Part shown: positions 47,047-56,700 of the stretch, in pieces
Numbering within the stretch: position 1 is the stretch's first letter
Layout: every line of letters starts with the position of its first letter
DNA from: Rheinheimera maricola
GTDB lineage: Bacteria > Pseudomonadota > Gammaproteobacteria > Enterobacterales > Alteromonadaceae
Direction of reading: 5' to 3'
Assembly: GCF_016918075.2 (NCBI RefSeq)
Contig: NZ_JAERPS020000002.1
Span: 1-64,000 of the forward strand
Length of the DNA: 64,000 nucleotides
The notes under the pieces: model-generated
The model's input: only the letters and a program-made list of their open reading frames with translations
Told to the model about the DNA's origin: nothing
Databases searched by the model: none
Made by a program: the position numbers and the translations under genes

Positions 47047-48378
47047 TTGTCCTTTATTCGCCTTTCGCTTAGTAGTCTGAGCATTTATTGTCAGCGTAGG
47101 GTACTTAGCATCTTCATTCTTGGCTTTTCCAGCGGGTTACCGCTAATGCTGGTATTTGGCGTGCTGTCATTTTGGTTACGTGAAGCCGGGGTTTCTCGTG
47201 CTGATATTGGCTACTTTAGTTGGGTTGCCCTGGCTTACGCGGTGAAATGGCTGTGGTCGCCTCTGGCAGATCATCTGCACATTCCCTATCTACATCAAAA
47301 ACTGGGTCGACGTCGAAGTTGGCTAATTACGTCACAACTAGCAGTGGTGATAGCAATTATCTGCATCGCGGGTAAAGATCCGCAGCAAAACCTGGGGCTG
47401 ATGGCGACGTTTGCGGTGCTGCTGGCATTTGCTTCTGCGACACAAGATATCAATGTTGATGCATTTCGCATCGAAAGTGCGCCTGAGCATTTGCAGGCTG
47501 CGCTTGCTGCTGCCTATCTGTGCGGCTACCGTTTGGCAATGATCATGGCATCAGCCGGCACGCTTTGGCTGGCAGCATTATTTTCGCCGGATGACGGCTA
47601 TTACCTGGCGGGTTGGCAGCAAGCATATCTGGTCATGGCTTTGCTTATGCTTCCGGGTATACTAACCACTCTGCTTAGTAAAGAGCCTCTAAGTAATTTA
47701 CAACAACACAGAGCCGCACAAGGTTCAACGCAGCAACGCTTCGCCGCCTGGTTACGACAGGCAGTGGTGGCACCATTTGTCGACTTTTTCAGCCGCTATA
47801 AATGGCATGCAATACTAATATTGTTGCTGATAGCCTGTTACCGCCTGAGCGACGTTGTTATGGGCGTTATGGCAAACGCTTTTTATGTTGATATGGGCTT
47901 TAGCAAAGAAGAGGTTGCCAGTGTATCCAAGGTCTATGGCGTTATTATGACATTAATAGGCGCAGCCCTTGGTGGAGTGTTGATTAACCAGTTTGGTGTT
48001 ATTAAAATCCTGTTTATTGGTGCAGTGCTAAGTGCGATAACTAATTTGCTGTTCTCGGTATTAAGCCAAATTGGCTATGATCTGATGTGGTTAACCTTTG
48101 TCATTTCGGCAGATAACTTAAGCGCAGGCATCGCTACCAGTGCCTTTCTTGCTTATTTAGCCTCTTTAGTTAATCTGGCGTTTACTGCCACCCAGTATGC
48201 CATATTCAGTTCGCTTATGTTGCTGTTGCCTAAATTTGCCGGTGGCTTTTCCGGCCAATGGGTAGATCAGATGGGTTATAGTCAGTTTTTTATCTTTACG
48301 GCGGTATTGGGTATACCGGCGCTGGTTTTAATTGTGCTGATTGAGCGCCAGCGTTTAAAGCAGAACGCCGCTAACTAG
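47047..48378 (+). CDS. ampG: AmpG-type muropeptide MFS permease
   Basis: AmpG imports GlcNAc-anhydro-muropeptides for cell wall recycling and thereby feeds beta-lactamase induction signals. Twelve or more hydrophobic segments are visible; LGFSSGLPLMLVFGVLSFWLREAGVSRADIGYFSW and the cytoplasmic signature SPLADHLHIPYLHQKLGRRRSW match the family. The only reasonable start is the TTG at 47047, with GGAT seven bases upstream. The length of 443 aa is normal. The S66 carboxypeptidase at 11135 could act in the same recycling route. Confidence 0.9.
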   Translation: MSFIRLSLSSLSIYCQRRVLSIFILGFSSGLPLMLVFGVLSFWLREAGVSRADIGYFSWVALAYAVKWLWSPLADHLHIPYLHQKLGRRRSWLITSQLAVVIAIICIAGKDPQQNLGLMATFAVLLAFASATQDINVDAFRIESAPEHLQAALAAAYLCGYRLAMIMASAGTLWLAALFSPDDGYYLAGWQQAYLVMALLMLPGILTTLLSKEPLSNLQQHRAAQGSTQQRFAAWLRQAVVAPFVDFFSRYKWHAILILLLIACYRLSDVVMGVMANAFYVDMGFSKEEVASVSKVYGVIMTLIGAALGGVLINQFGVIKILFIGAVLSAITNLLFSVLSQIGYDLMWLTFVISADNLSAGIATSAFLAYLASLVNLAFTATQYAIFSSLMLLLPKFAGGFSGQWVDQMGYSQFFIFTAVLGIPALVLIVLIERQRLKQNAAN

Positions 48379-48386
48379 CGGCGTTT
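48364..48386 (+). terminator. Terminator overlapping the ampG stop codon
   Basis: AACGCCGCT (48364-48372) pairs exactly with AGCGGCGTT (48377-48385) around AACT, followed by a weak T stretch. The ampG stop TAG lies at the loop and 3' arm. It also reads as an inverted repeat for the convergent regulator gene. Confidence 0.65.
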
Positions 48387-48395
48387 CTGGCAAAA

Positions 48396-48638
48396 TCAGG
48401 CAGACAATACCTGTTTTAACCCTTCCGTGGGATCAACGTCTAATGCCTGACAGTACCGAACATATTCGATTACATCCAGACGACGTTCTTGATTTTCTAC
48501 TTTGCCGATAAAAGAGTGGGGCGTACCTAAAATTTCTGACAGACTACGCATAGTATGTCCTTTTTCCTGGCGTTGGCGTTTTAACCAAACACACAGCCGT
48601 TTATTCTCATCAGAAATTACACTTTTTGTACCTTTCAT
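48396..48638 (-). CDS. XRE-family helix-turn-helix regulator, 80 aa
   Basis: The protein is a single HTH_3 (Cro/CI-type) domain: LCVWLKRQRQEKGHTMRSLSEILGTPHSFIGKVENQERRL, with the recognition helix in the HSFIGKVE segment. No ligand domain is present. It is convergent with ampG and faces a 246-bp gene-free stretch towards the 57-aa membrane protein gene. No toxin partner gene is adjacent, so a toxin-antitoxin role is not supported. Its target is unknown. Confidence 0.85.
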   Translation of the reverse strand: MKGTKSVISDENKRLCVWLKRQRQEKGHTMRSLSEILGTPHSFIGKVENQERRLDVIEYVRYCQALDVDPTEGLKQVLSA

Positions 48639-48884
48639 GTTTTTTTCTTCTCCCAGCGTGTTACGCTTTTATTATGTCAAAAATACTTCCTGCAAAATTA
48701 CAAACCTTATTGCAAATGCAATAAGCAATAAAAAACGGTTAATTAAACCACAGGATGCGACGAGCGTACAGCCACAACTGTTAAAATATGTACAGCCACT
48801 TTACAGTGCCGTCAAATGCCAAAATGAAGTGTTAACCTATGCCCGTGAAGGCCTGGGTTAAACCAAATAAGAAGCAGGGAAAAG

Positions 48885-49058
48885 ATGATAAAACTACTGT
48901 TTTTGATGCCGTTAATTATGAGTTTGCTGTGGTATGGTTACCTTAGACAGCACGGCTGGAGCATTACGCAGGGCAAAAAAGGTTTTGCTTATATTATTGC
49001 TTTTAATGCGATAATTGCCCTGACGCTATGGCTGCTGATGTTGCTGACAGCAAGGTGA
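48885..49058 (+). CDS. Small two-helix membrane protein, 57 aa
   Basis: The ATG at 48885 opens a 57-codon frame ending in TGA at 49056-49058. Residues about 2-19 and 35-56 are hydrophobic, joined by a polar loop (RQHGWSITQGKKG), so it is a two-pass membrane protein. AGGGA lies at ribosome-site distance before the start, and a hairpin followed by TTTTT comes 23 bp after the stop, which argues for a real transcription unit. I do not recognise the family. Confidence 0.65.
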   Translation: MIKLLFLMPLIMSLLWYGYLRQHGWSITQGKKGFAYIIAFNAIIALTLWLLMLLTAR

Positions 49059-49080
49059 CGCAACATCAACAGTAGTGCTT

Positions 49081-49108
49081 GCGCCTAGCTTAAAGCTTGC
49101 GCATTTTT
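49081..49108 (+). terminator. Terminator after the 57-aa membrane protein gene
   Basis: GCGC-CT-AGCTT pairs with AAGCT-T-GCGC around a very short loop, followed by ATTTTTG. The run of T on the plus strand fits the end of the small upstream gene rather than of erpA, which runs the other way. Confidence 0.55.
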
Positions 49109-49137
49109 GTAATTTATTTTTTACAAATAAATTAAAT

Positions 49138-49479
49138 TTAAACTGAAAAAGATGAACCACACCCACATGTCGTAGTGGCATTAGGGTTTTGTACAACAAA
49201 GCGGCTACCTTGCAAACCTTCAGTGTAGTCGACTACCCCACCCATTAGATACTGTAGGCTCATGGGATCAATCACCATGGAAACGCCCTGTTTCTCTACT
49301 AAAAAATCACCTTCGTTTACTTTCTCATCAAAGGTAAAACCATACTGAAAGCCTGAGCAACCACCACCGGTAATATAAACCCGAAGTTTCAGCCCCGGAT
49401 TCTCTTCCTCACTCACTAGCAAAGCAACTTTACGTGCTGCTGCATCAGTAAATTCAATAGGTACTGCAGGTTCTGACAT
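49138..49479 (-). CDS. erpA: Iron-sulfur cluster insertion protein ErpA
   Basis: ErpA is an A-type carrier delivering Fe-S clusters to isoprenoid enzymes and others. The three cluster cysteines are C41 (GGGCSGFQY), C105 and C107 ([10 protein letters not shown]). The sequence [19 protein letters not shown] separates ErpA from IscA. The length is 113 aa. The A+T-rich stretch below its stop gives little of an obvious intrinsic terminator on its own strand. Confidence 0.95.
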   Translation of the reverse strand: MSEPAVPIEFTDAAARKVALLVSEEENPGLKLRVYITGGGCSGFQYGFTFDEKVNEGDFLVEKQGVSMVIDPMSLQYLMGGVVDYTEGLQGSRFVVQNPNATTTCGCGSSFSV

Positions 49480-49632
49480 AACAACTCCAAGGGTTTTACT
49501 AAGGTGTGAATTATCTAATACCTGACTATTTTATTCAAGTATTAGCACAAGCTGCGGCAATTTAGCGGCGAGTTAGTACAATTAAGCTGATTGCTCAGCA
49601 ACTTATGTTAAACTCTTATCCAATCATCACGG

Positions 49633-51351
49633 GTGTTATGGCTTATGCAGCGCTGGCAAATCTGGCTTCCGTCATTACAACGTCGTTTAGCTCTACCGCA
49701 AACGTCGTTGCAACTTTGCATTCTGGGTATGTTGGGTGGTCTTGCGGCTGCCATGTTAATTATCCTTTTTCGGCTGGCTATTATCGGCTTACAAAGTTTC
49801 TTTCTCGATAAACCAGACGATTTCGCCAGCGTTGGCGCAGACATTCGCTGGTTATTTCCGCTGTCAGGCGCAATATTAATTGGCGTAATCGCCTGGGCAA
49901 CCGGTTACAAGCATTACCGACTCGGTATCCCATTTGTGATTCATCGTATTAAACTCAAATACGGCATGATGCCAACACGTAACACCCTAAATCAGTTTTT
50001 TGGTGGTATTTTGGCATTAGCGAGCGGCTTCTCGGTTGGTCGCGAAGGGCCGTCCGTACATTTAGGTGCATATGCAGCAAGCACATTAGGCAAATATCTG
50101 CAATTGCCCTACAACAGCATTCGCATATTAGCCGGTTGCGGTATTGCCGCTGGCATCTCGGCATCATTTAATACGCCGCTAGCAGCAGTGATTTTTGTAA
50201 TGGAAGTAGTGCTACGTGAATATCGTGTGCATGTATTTATTCCCATAATGCTATCGTCTGTCGTTGGCGCTCTGGCAACACAAAGCGTATTTGGTAGTGA
50301 CAAAGAGCTGGCATTACTAAATATCGTGTCAATCAGCGGCTGGCATCTACCTTATCTCGTATTGTGCGGCATCGCGTTTGGTGCCATTGCTTTTGTTTTT
50401 AATAACAATATGATGCGGTTAATTAAACTATTTAAAAACTGGCCACTACTACTGCGCCTGGCGCTAGCCGGTGCGCTAACGGCGGCCGTTGGCTATGTTA
50501 TCCCACATGCTATGGGAGCTGAAACCGGCGCCATTTTTTATGCCGTTAATGCCCCTAATGACGTTGCTCTGCTGCTAACGATTTTTATCGGCAAAATGCT
50601 ACTAACGCTTTTTGCGCTGGGTTTGGGTGTGCCGGGGGGCGTAATAGGCCCGGTGTTTGGTATCGGTATTGTGCTGGGTACCATACTGGCGATAGTTCCA
50701 TCTGCTATTATTGGCGATAACAGCATCGCCGGCACCTATGCGGTGCTTGGCATGGCTGGCTTAATGGCCGCTACGATGCACGCACCACTGGCTGCGTTGG
50801 TCGCAGTAATGGAGTTGGCGCACAACCCTGGCATTATTGTACCTGCCATGCTAGTAATCACTACCGCTTACATTACCGGCGTGCAGTTTTTTAACAACAA
50901 GTCGATTTTTTTACTGCAGTTAGATTTTCTACAAATGCCATACAAGCTATCGCCGGCAGATGACGTATTGCAAAAAGTTGGTGTGCTGGCCCTGCTGGAT
51001 AATCAGTATCAGTTACTGCATAACCCACAAGAGCAGCAGGTAACACAGGCGCTGGATATGCTTGAGCCGCCCCATCAGTTGCTGGTGAAGCGCACACAAG
51101 GTGACAACACAGAGATCATGTTGGCCAGTTACGATGTTCAGCTGTCAATGACCGGTGCCAGCGCGGTGCATTATTTGTCAATACAAGGTCTGAACCATCA
51201 AGCTACCATGGCTGAAGTATTTGCTATTTTGGAAGATAAACGCGAGGGTGCAGTCTATATTTACCGCGAACAAGAGCCTGAGCAGCTGATTGGTATTATC
51301 CGTTGGGATCAGGTGCGCAGCTTACTGGTAAAGCAGAACAACTTATTATGA
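49633..51351 (+). CDS. CLC-family chloride channel/transporter
   Basis: This is an integral membrane CLC protein of about 572 aa. The anion-selectivity motifs are recognisable: GREGPSVHLGA (GxEGP) and the HYRLGIP segment in place of the usual GSGIP. The helical CLC core is followed by about 140 cytoplasmic C-terminal residues resembling a CBS-type module (MAEVFAILEDKREGAVYIY). The start is the GTG at 49633 or the ATG at 49645; neither has a strong ribosome site. Whether it is a channel or a Cl-/H+ antiporter is not decided. Its stop overlaps hemJ. Confidence 0.88.
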   Translation: MLWLMQRWQIWLPSLQRRLALPQTSLQLCILGMLGGLAAAMLIILFRLAIIGLQSFFLDKPDDFASVGADIRWLFPLSGAILIGVIAWATGYKHYRLGIPFVIHRIKLKYGMMPTRNTLNQFFGGILALASGFSVGREGPSVHLGAYAASTLGKYLQLPYNSIRILAGCGIAAGISASFNTPLAAVIFVMEVVLREYRVHVFIPIMLSSVVGALATQSVFGSDKELALLNIVSISGWHLPYLVLCGIAFGAIAFVFNNNMMRLIKLFKNWPLLLRLALAGALTAAVGYVIPHAMGAETGAIFYAVNAPNDVALLLTIFIGKMLLTLFALGLGVPGGVIGPVFGIGIVLGTILAIVPSAIIGDNSIAGTYAVLGMAGLMAATMHAPLAALVAVMELAHNPGIIVPAMLVITTAYITGVQFFNNKSIFLLQLDFLQMPYKLSPADDVLQKVGVLALLDNQYQLLHNPQEQQVTQALDMLEPPHQLLVKRTQGDNTEIMLASYDVQLSMTGASAVHYLSIQGLNHQATMAEVFAILEDKREGAVYIYREQEPEQLIGIIRWDQVRSLLVKQNNLL

Positions 51352-51779
51352 CAAGCATCCTTGTATACAAAGCCTTACACGTGTTTTTTATGGTCGCCTG
51401 GTTTGCCGGCATTTTTTATCTACCACGGCTATTTGTCTACCATGCCGCAACGCGCAGCGCAGATTGCGATGCCGAATTTAAAGTGATGGAACGTCGCCTA
51501 CTGTACTTTGTTACGCCCTTTGCAGTGTTAACATTGGTATTCGGTGGTTTGCTGATTTACAGCTATGGCACGGCCTGGTTCAAAGCCAGCAATTGGCTGC
51601 ATTACAAGTTACTGTTAGTACTGCTGCTGTATGGTTATCATGGATACTGCTTTAAGCTTCTGGCAGATTTTAAACACAACCGTAACCGGCGCAGCCCGCG
51701 TTTTTATCGTATTTTTAATGAACTGCCAGTACTGGTATTACTGACCATAGTGTTGCTGGCATATCTTAAACCAATGTAG
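51348..51779 (+). CDS. hemJ: Protoporphyrinogen IX oxidase HemJ
   Basis: HemJ oxidises protoporphyrinogen IX to protoporphyrin IX in haem synthesis. It has four predicted membrane helices and the conserved KALHVFFMVAWFAGIFYLPRLFVYH segment with a haem-ligand histidine; 143 aa is typical of this family (UPF0093). I use the ATG at 51348, which overlaps the stop of the CLC gene by 4 bp (ATGA). hemL, another haem-pathway gene, lies 1.2 kb downstream. Confidence 0.9.
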   Translation: MTSILVYKALHVFFMVAWFAGIFYLPRLFVYHAATRSADCDAEFKVMERRLLYFVTPFAVLTLVFGGLLIYSYGTAWFKASNWLHYKLLLVLLLYGYHGYCFKLLADFKHNRNRRSPRFYRIFNELPVLVLLTIVLLAYLKPM

Positions 51780-51811
51780 TGCGGCATTCGCTTTTAACCG
51801 TTATCTTACCG

Positions 51812-51858
51812 TATAATGGCGCCGTCTAATTGCCGGCGCCGGGCCAGTTCCGGTCCGG
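51812..51858 (+). promoter_or_regulatory. pyrB promoter -10 and structured GC-rich leader
   Basis: A perfect TATAAT lies at 51812-51817; the -35 is not clear. The following leader has hairpin GGCGCCG (51818-51824)/CGGCGCC (51834-51840) and a second, overlapping hairpin CCGGGCC (51839-51845)/GGTCCGG (51852-51858). Because they share bases 51839-51840 they may compete. There is no U run and no obvious leader peptide, so this is not the E. coli pyrBI attenuator. Confidence 0.45.
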
Positions 51859-51887
51859 GTTAATCCTCAGCGAAAAGAGCACTGACT

Positions 51888-52901
51888 ATGAGCTTTAAAG
51901 GCGAACACATCCTCTCGGTAAGCCAGTTTGATCGCGATACCATTCAACATGTTTTCGATATTGCCCGTAATATGCAGCCGTACGCCAGCCGGCAAAAGCG
52001 GACTAAAGTGCTCGAAGGCGCCATTTTAGGCAACCTGTTTTTTGAGCCAAGTACCCGCACCCGTGTCAGCTTTGGTTGTGCGTTTAATTTATTAGGCGGT
52101 GAAGTACGCGAAACAACCGGCATGGAATCCTCGGCACTATCTAAAGGCGAATCGCTGTTTGATACAGCCAGAGTGATCAGCAGCTACAGCGATGTTATTG
52201 CCATGCGCCATCCGCAGGCCGGCTCAGTAGCGGAATTTGCCGAAGGTAGTCGCGTGCCGGTATTAAACGGTGGCGACGGCGCCAATGAGCACCCGACACA
52301 AGCCTTGCTGGACCTTTTTACTATACAGCGCGAACTGGCCGCCTCGGGCCAGAGCATAGATGCTATGCATATCGCCATGGTCGGTGATTTAAAGTTTGGC
52401 CGCACTGTGCATTCGTTATCCAAGCTGTTAAAACTTTACAAAAACCTGCGCTTTACCCTTATTGCGCCCAAAGAGCTGGCGATGCCGGACGAGATTGTCA
52501 GTGCCATAGAAGATGCTGGCCATCAGGTCACCGTTACCGATGTGCTGGAAGGTAATCTTAACGCCGATATTGTCTACCAAACCAGAATTCAGGAAGAGCG
52601 CTTTCCGTCGAAAGCCGAAGCCAACTTATACCGTGGCAAGTTTCGCTTAAATCAGGAAATTTACACCCGTTACTGTAAATCCAACACCGTGATTATGCAC
52701 CCGCTACCGCGTGATTCGCGGGTCGAAGCAAACGAGTTGGATAACGATTTAAACCTGAACCCCAATTTAGCCATTTTCCGCCAGGCTGATAACGGCATTC
52801 TGGTGCGTATGGCACTGTTTGCGCTGACGCTCGGGGTCGAAAACATTATTACCAACTACGAGTGCGCTGTGCCATGGTATAGCAACAAGCACAGTGGTTA
52901 A
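51888..52901 (+). CDS. pyrB: Aspartate carbamoyltransferase catalytic chain
   Basis: It makes carbamoyl-aspartate in pyrimidine synthesis. The carbamoyl-phosphate site is FFEPSTRTRVSF, and the aspartate/phosphate segments are GGDGANEHPTQALLD and HPLPRDSRVEAN. The 337 aa are longer than the 311-aa E. coli chain. No pyrI regulatory-chain gene follows, so control by PyrI would have to come from elsewhere or be absent. It is followed by hemL. Confidence 0.95.
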   Translation: MSFKGEHILSVSQFDRDTIQHVFDIARNMQPYASRQKRTKVLEGAILGNLFFEPSTRTRVSFGCAFNLLGGEVRETTGMESSALSKGESLFDTARVISSYSDVIAMRHPQAGSVAEFAEGSRVPVLNGGDGANEHPTQALLDLFTIQRELAASGQSIDAMHIAMVGDLKFGRTVHSLSKLLKLYKNLRFTLIAPKELAMPDEIVSAIEDAGHQVTVTDVLEGNLNADIVYQTRIQEERFPSKAEANLYRGKFRLNQEIYTRYCKSNTVIMHPLPRDSRVEANELDNDLNLNPNLAIFRQADNGILVRMALFALTLGVENIITNYECAVPWYSNKHSG

Positions 52902-52902
52902 T

Positions 52903-52923
52903 GCGGCTGGCAGCCGTTTCTTC
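52903..52923 (+). terminator. Probable weak terminator between pyrB and hemL
   Basis: CGGCT-GGC-AGCCG (52904-52916) is followed by TTTCTTCTT. The stem has only five G/C-rich pairs, so read-through into hemL is likely. Confidence 0.4.
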
Positions 52924-52944
52924 TTACTTATCGGAAGCTGATTT

Positions 52945-54225
52945 ATGTCTTTATCTGCAGAATTATTTCAACGTGCCCAACACACCATTCCCGGCGGCGT
53001 AAACTCACCGGTGCGCGCATTTAAAAGCGTCGGTGGCACCCCGGTGTTTATTGACCGTGCCGACGGCGCTTATTTGTTTGATGTTGATGGCAAACGTTAT
53101 ATTGACTATATCGGCTCCTGGGGCCCAATGTTGCTTGGCCATAACCACCCAGCTATTCGCAATGCCGTAATAGAAGCGGCAGCTAAAGGCTTAAGCTTCG
53201 GCGCACCTTGCCCGGCTGAAGTTACTATGGCCGAGTTGGTTAGCAAACTGGTGCCGAGCATGGAGATGGTGCGGATGGTCAGCTCCGGCACCGAAGCCAC
53301 CATGAGTGCGATTCGACTGGCGCGCGGCTATACCGGCCGTAATACCATTGTTAAGTTTGAAGGCTGTTACCATGGCCATGCCGACTCTTTGCTGGTAAAA
53401 GCCGGCTCTGGTGCGTTAACACTGGGTGTGCCAAACTCGCCCGGTGTACCTGCCGACTTTGCCAAATACACTCTTACCAGTGAATTTAATAACCTGCCGC
53501 AGTTAGAGCAGCTGTTCGCTGAACACGGCAATGACATTGCCTGCATTATTGTCGAGCCAGTGGCCGGCAATATGAACTGCATCCCTCCGGCAGAGGGTTT
53601 TTTACAAGGCTTACGCCAGCTGTGTGATCAGTACGGCGCCGTGCTGATCTTCGACGAAGTCATGACCGGTTTTCGGGTGGCACTGGGCGGTGCGCAGGCG
53701 GTTTATAACGTGAAGCCAGATTTAACCACCTTAGGTAAAATCATCGGTGGCGGTATGCCGGTAGGCGCCTTTGGTGGTAAGCGCGAGATTATGCAGCATA
53801 TCGCCCCGCTTGGCCCGGTATATCAAGCCGGAACCTTATCTGGTAACCCCATCGCAATGGCGGCCGGTTTAGCCGCATTGACAGAAATCAGTAAACCAGG
53901 TGTTTACCAGGCACTCACTGAAAAAACAACGTTTTTAATCAGCAACTTAAAAGCAGTCGCCGATAAGCACGGTGTACCACTGGCGACTAACCAGGTGGGC
54001 GGTATGTTTGGTTTCTTCTTTACCGGCGAAGCCACAGTGACAAATTTTGCTCAGGCAACACAGTGTAATATCGACGCCTTTAAGCGCTTTTTCCATCTGA
54101 TGTTACAGCAAGGTATTTATCTGGCGCCTTCAGCTTATGAGGCTGGCTTTTTGTCACTGGCTCACACTAACGATGACCTGGCACAAACTATCGCCGCGGC
54201 AGAGCACGGCTTTAAACAGCTTTAA
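52945..54225 (+). CDS. hemL: Glutamate-1-semialdehyde 2,1-aminomutase
   Basis: It converts glutamate-1-semialdehyde to 5-aminolevulinate using pyridoxal phosphate, the entry to haem in the C5 pathway. The PLP lysine is in [18 protein letters not shown], and [11 protein letters not shown] carries the cofactor aspartate. The N-terminus [19 protein letters not shown] is diagnostic. The length is 426 aa. Its stop overlaps the stop of the convergent regulator gene by 4 bp, leaving no intergenic terminator. Confidence 0.97.
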   Translation: MSLSAELFQRAQHTIPGGVNSPVRAFKSVGGTPVFIDRADGAYLFDVDGKRYIDYIGSWGPMLLGHNHPAIRNAVIEAAAKGLSFGAPCPAEVTMAELVSKLVPSMEMVRMVSSGTEATMSAIRLARGYTGRNTIVKFEGCYHGHADSLLVKAGSGALTLGVPNSPGVPADFAKYTLTSEFNNLPQLEQLFAEHGNDIACIIVEPVAGNMNCIPPAEGFLQGLRQLCDQYGAVLIFDEVMTGFRVALGGAQAVYNVKPDLTTLGKIIGGGMPVGAFGGKREIMQHIAPLGPVYQAGTLSGNPIAMAAGLAALTEISKPGVYQALTEKTTFLISNLKAVADKHGVPLATNQVGGMFGFFFTGEATVTNFAQATQCNIDAFKRFFHLMLQQGIYLAPSAYEAGFLSLAHTNDDLAQTIAAAEHGFKQL

Positions 54226-56294
54226 CGGCGGTTTTGCAACCAGACAATATCGGTATCATGCGGCCTTGGCCGCACGATATAACCCAGCCCGTTACCGCTG
54301 CTGTAAATTGCGATTGCTTGCTGTCCAGTGGGTAATGCCACTGTATTATGCTGCGCCGTTTGCCAAACATAGCTATGCACACTGTTGTTGTCGCTCGCTA
54401 ACCAATATATGCCGCTGTCATCAACAAACCACTGCTCTGCGTCCTGTTTACGCCAGTCTATGCTAACCGGCAGTTGCTGTAACTGCCCGGTGGCACTTAG
54501 CAGGCTTAACGCAGTGTCTTCGGCGAACTGCAGCAACAGACTGTTGTCAGGTGCACAGCGCACATCTACTACACCCGCCAGCACTTGCTGCGAGGTATAA
54601 TTCTGCGCGCTAAACAATACCCAACCTCGCTCAGTCAACTCCGTCCAATATAGCCGTGTATTACAACTGGCGTATCGCCCGGGTTTATTTGCCTGTAGTG
54701 GATGTAAGCTAAGCTCAGTTGTGTCTACTTGCAGCCGGTGTAATTGACCATTGAGTAATATCAGCAAATCATTGTTGTGCCACAATAATTGCTGCACTTG
54801 TTGCTGGTTAGTTAGGCGGGTAAGTTGGGTGCTGTTTGCGCCATCTGCCAGCCAGATTTGACTATGTCCCGCTCGTTCAGATACAAAAGCGGTATGCTGA
54901 GGGGATACAGCAACTAAGCGCTCACTGCGATTGCTTACATGCCAAGGCCGCAGTTTTTCCGTTTCGTTTCCAGGCAGCCATTGTAAAATGTCAGTAGTAA
55001 AATCAAGGAACTGCGTCGCCAAAACCTGGTCAGAATATCTTGCCGCTTGCGTCAGCTCTCGGGTTAGTGGCCCCAGGCTTTGAATATTACTATTACGCAA
55101 ATCGTATATTTGCAGACCTTGCTCTACCGGTGACAGTAATAGCTGCGATTTATCCCACCATGACATGTGTTCAAGTAAAAAGGGAAATTGTGCTAACGGT
55201 TCTGGCTGGCCATCTGGAAGTGAGAGTTGCAACAAAACACTGTTGTTATGCGTTTCTTGAGCCAATAAATAAATACTATCGTCGCGCTGCAACATGTATT
55301 CAAGCTTGCGGTAATAAAACGGAATTGTCGCCAGCTGCACTTTCGGTTCGTTGATTTCTGCCGACCACAATTGCAAATCTTTGTTAGTCGCATTGGTGTC
55401 CAACCACAACCATTTCTGCTGCCAGGCTGCGATACCTTGAGGTAAAACGCTATGACACGGCCAGAGTAGAGCAGGTTTTTCTGGCACTGGCAGGATACGT
55501 TGGCGGTAAAAATGGCATTCCTCTTCTATGTCACGCCCACGGAAAATAATATGCTGTGAGTCCAGCCACAAAGCTTGCGACAGCTCCACGTATTGTTGTG
55601 GCATATGCTCAACCCGAAGATCAGCCAGCCTTTGTACACTCCAGTGCAGTGCGCTTTCATCAGGCGCCTTGTGCTGATAAACCGCATGACTTTGTTCAAC
55701 ATTTAACACCGGCCAATACTCCTGACCGCTCAGCGCACTGATAGGTGCTATCGTATCGGGCAATTTAACCAGTGGCACAGCAGTATATTTAGCCAGCACA
55801 TAGGCTAAGCTAGCACAGCAAATAATCACAACCAGTGCAGTTAATGCAATAGCACGCCAAGACCAATGCGGTGTTGTTGCGATATAATCACTGTCTACCG
55901 CGACAGTGTCCTTACTATCAATCGGCTCGTTAGCCTCGGCAACCATCAACTTGCTAGCTTTAATATCAGCCAGCCAGCAGTAGCCTTTTTTTGATACGGT
56001 GGCAATATAAGTTGGTGCTCTTACATCATCACCTAATACTTTTCGCAAGGCGCCAACTGCACGCATTACAGCGGCGTCGGTGCCCTCTTCTACCGGCCAG
56101 ACTTTTTCAATCAGGGTATCTTTAGCGAGTAATTTATTGGGATGTAACAGAAAAAAATTTAGCAAACTGTGTAAGCGGGGTTCCAGTCGCACCATCTGTT
56201 CGTTGTCTGTTGGCGCACTAACAGGCCACAGCTGACCGTAGATCACCTGATAATACCAGTCGCCAATTTGTACCACAGGGTCCAGATTTGACAT
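54222..56294 (-). CDS. ToxR/CadC-like membrane regulator with periplasmic sensor, first copy
   Basis: An N-terminal winged-helix DNA-binding domain (OmpR/PhoB type, about residues 10-110; [19 protein letters not shown] is the wing and recognition region) is followed by an acidic linker, one membrane helix (147-167) and about 520 periplasmic residues rich in beta-strand and Trp, probably a beta-propeller. It therefore would read an envelope signal and bind DNA directly. It is 690 aa and paralogous in architecture to the gene at 56701. Ligand and targets are unknown. Confidence 0.82.
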   Translation of the reverse strand: MSNLDPVVQIGDWYYQVIYGQLWPVSAPTDNEQMVRLEPRLHSLLNFFLLHPNKLLAKDTLIEKVWPVEEGTDAAVMRAVGALRKVLGDDVRAPTYIATVSKKGYCWLADIKASKLMVAEANEPIDSKDTVAVDSDYIATTPHWSWRAIALTALVVIICCASLAYVLAKYTAVPLVKLPDTIAPISALSGQEYWPVLNVEQSHAVYQHKAPDESALHWSVQRLADLRVEHMPQQYVELSQALWLDSQHIIFRGRDIEEECHFYRQRILPVPEKPALLWPCHSVLPQGIAAWQQKWLWLDTNATNKDLQLWSAEINEPKVQLATIPFYYRKLEYMLQRDDSIYLLAQETHNNSVLLQLSLPDGQPEPLAQFPFLLEHMSWWDKSQLLLSPVEQGLQIYDLRNSNIQSLGPLTRELTQAARYSDQVLATQFLDFTTDILQWLPGNETEKLRPWHVSNRSERLVAVSPQHTAFVSERAGHSQIWLADGANSTQLTRLTNQQQVQQLLWHNNDLLILLNGQLHRLQVDTTELSLHPLQANKPGRYASCNTRLYWTELTERGWVLFSAQNYTSQQVLAGVVDVRCAPDNSLLLQFAEDTALSLLSATGQLQQLPVSIDWRKQDAEQWFVDDSGIYWLASDNNSVHSYVWQTAQHNTVALPTGQQAIAIYSSGNGLGYIVRPRPHDTDIVWLQNRR

Positions 56295-56380
56295 TAAGGT
56301 CCGCCCGACTTCACATTATCTGGGCGGATTATACCTTAAGTATTGGAAATGTTTAGCGTTTCTATTTGTAAGACAATATA

Positions 56381-56605
56381 TCAGGCTAGCTTCTCGTCTT
56401 TAGCGTCCTGAGTTTCATTTTTTGTGTCATTTGGCTTTTTTACCGGGCTGTATATGTCTGGTTCACCGCAATAGGTAATCCAAATACACGATATTAATGT
56501 ACCTTCCGCTGCATCATAATTTTCTGTTGGAGCATGGGTATAACTTAACACAAAACCCAAACTTGCCATCAGAAGACCTGCTTTTAAAGAAGTTATTGCT
56601 TTCAT
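56381..56605 (-). CDS. Small exported protein of unknown function, 74 aa
   Basis: A Sec signal peptide (about residues 1-25, MKAITSLKAGLLMASLGFVLSY, cleaved near THA) leads to a mature part of about 49 residues with two cysteines seven apart (ISCIWITYCGE) and a charged, Lys/Asp-rich tail. AGGTGAG is a good ribosome site. It lies between two membrane regulators transcribed in the same direction, so it may be a sensed or modulating periplasmic peptide; that is only a hypothesis. I do not recognise the family. Confidence 0.65.
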   Translation of the reverse strand: MKAITSLKAGLLMASLGFVLSYTHAPTENYDAAEGTLISCIWITYCGEPDIYSPVKKPNDTKNETQDAKDEKLA

Positions 56606-56700
56606 GGCTCACCTTTATTTGTTTAGAGGAAGTGCCAGAAGAGTAACTTTGGTTTTACAGTCGCGCTCGATAATAAAAGTATAAAATTATTATAAAAAGT

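Noticed and set aside
48396-48638. XRE regulator as the antitoxin of a toxin-antitoxin pair
   Set aside because: No RelE/HipA/HigB-like gene is adjacent; the neighbours are ampG and a gene-free stretch.
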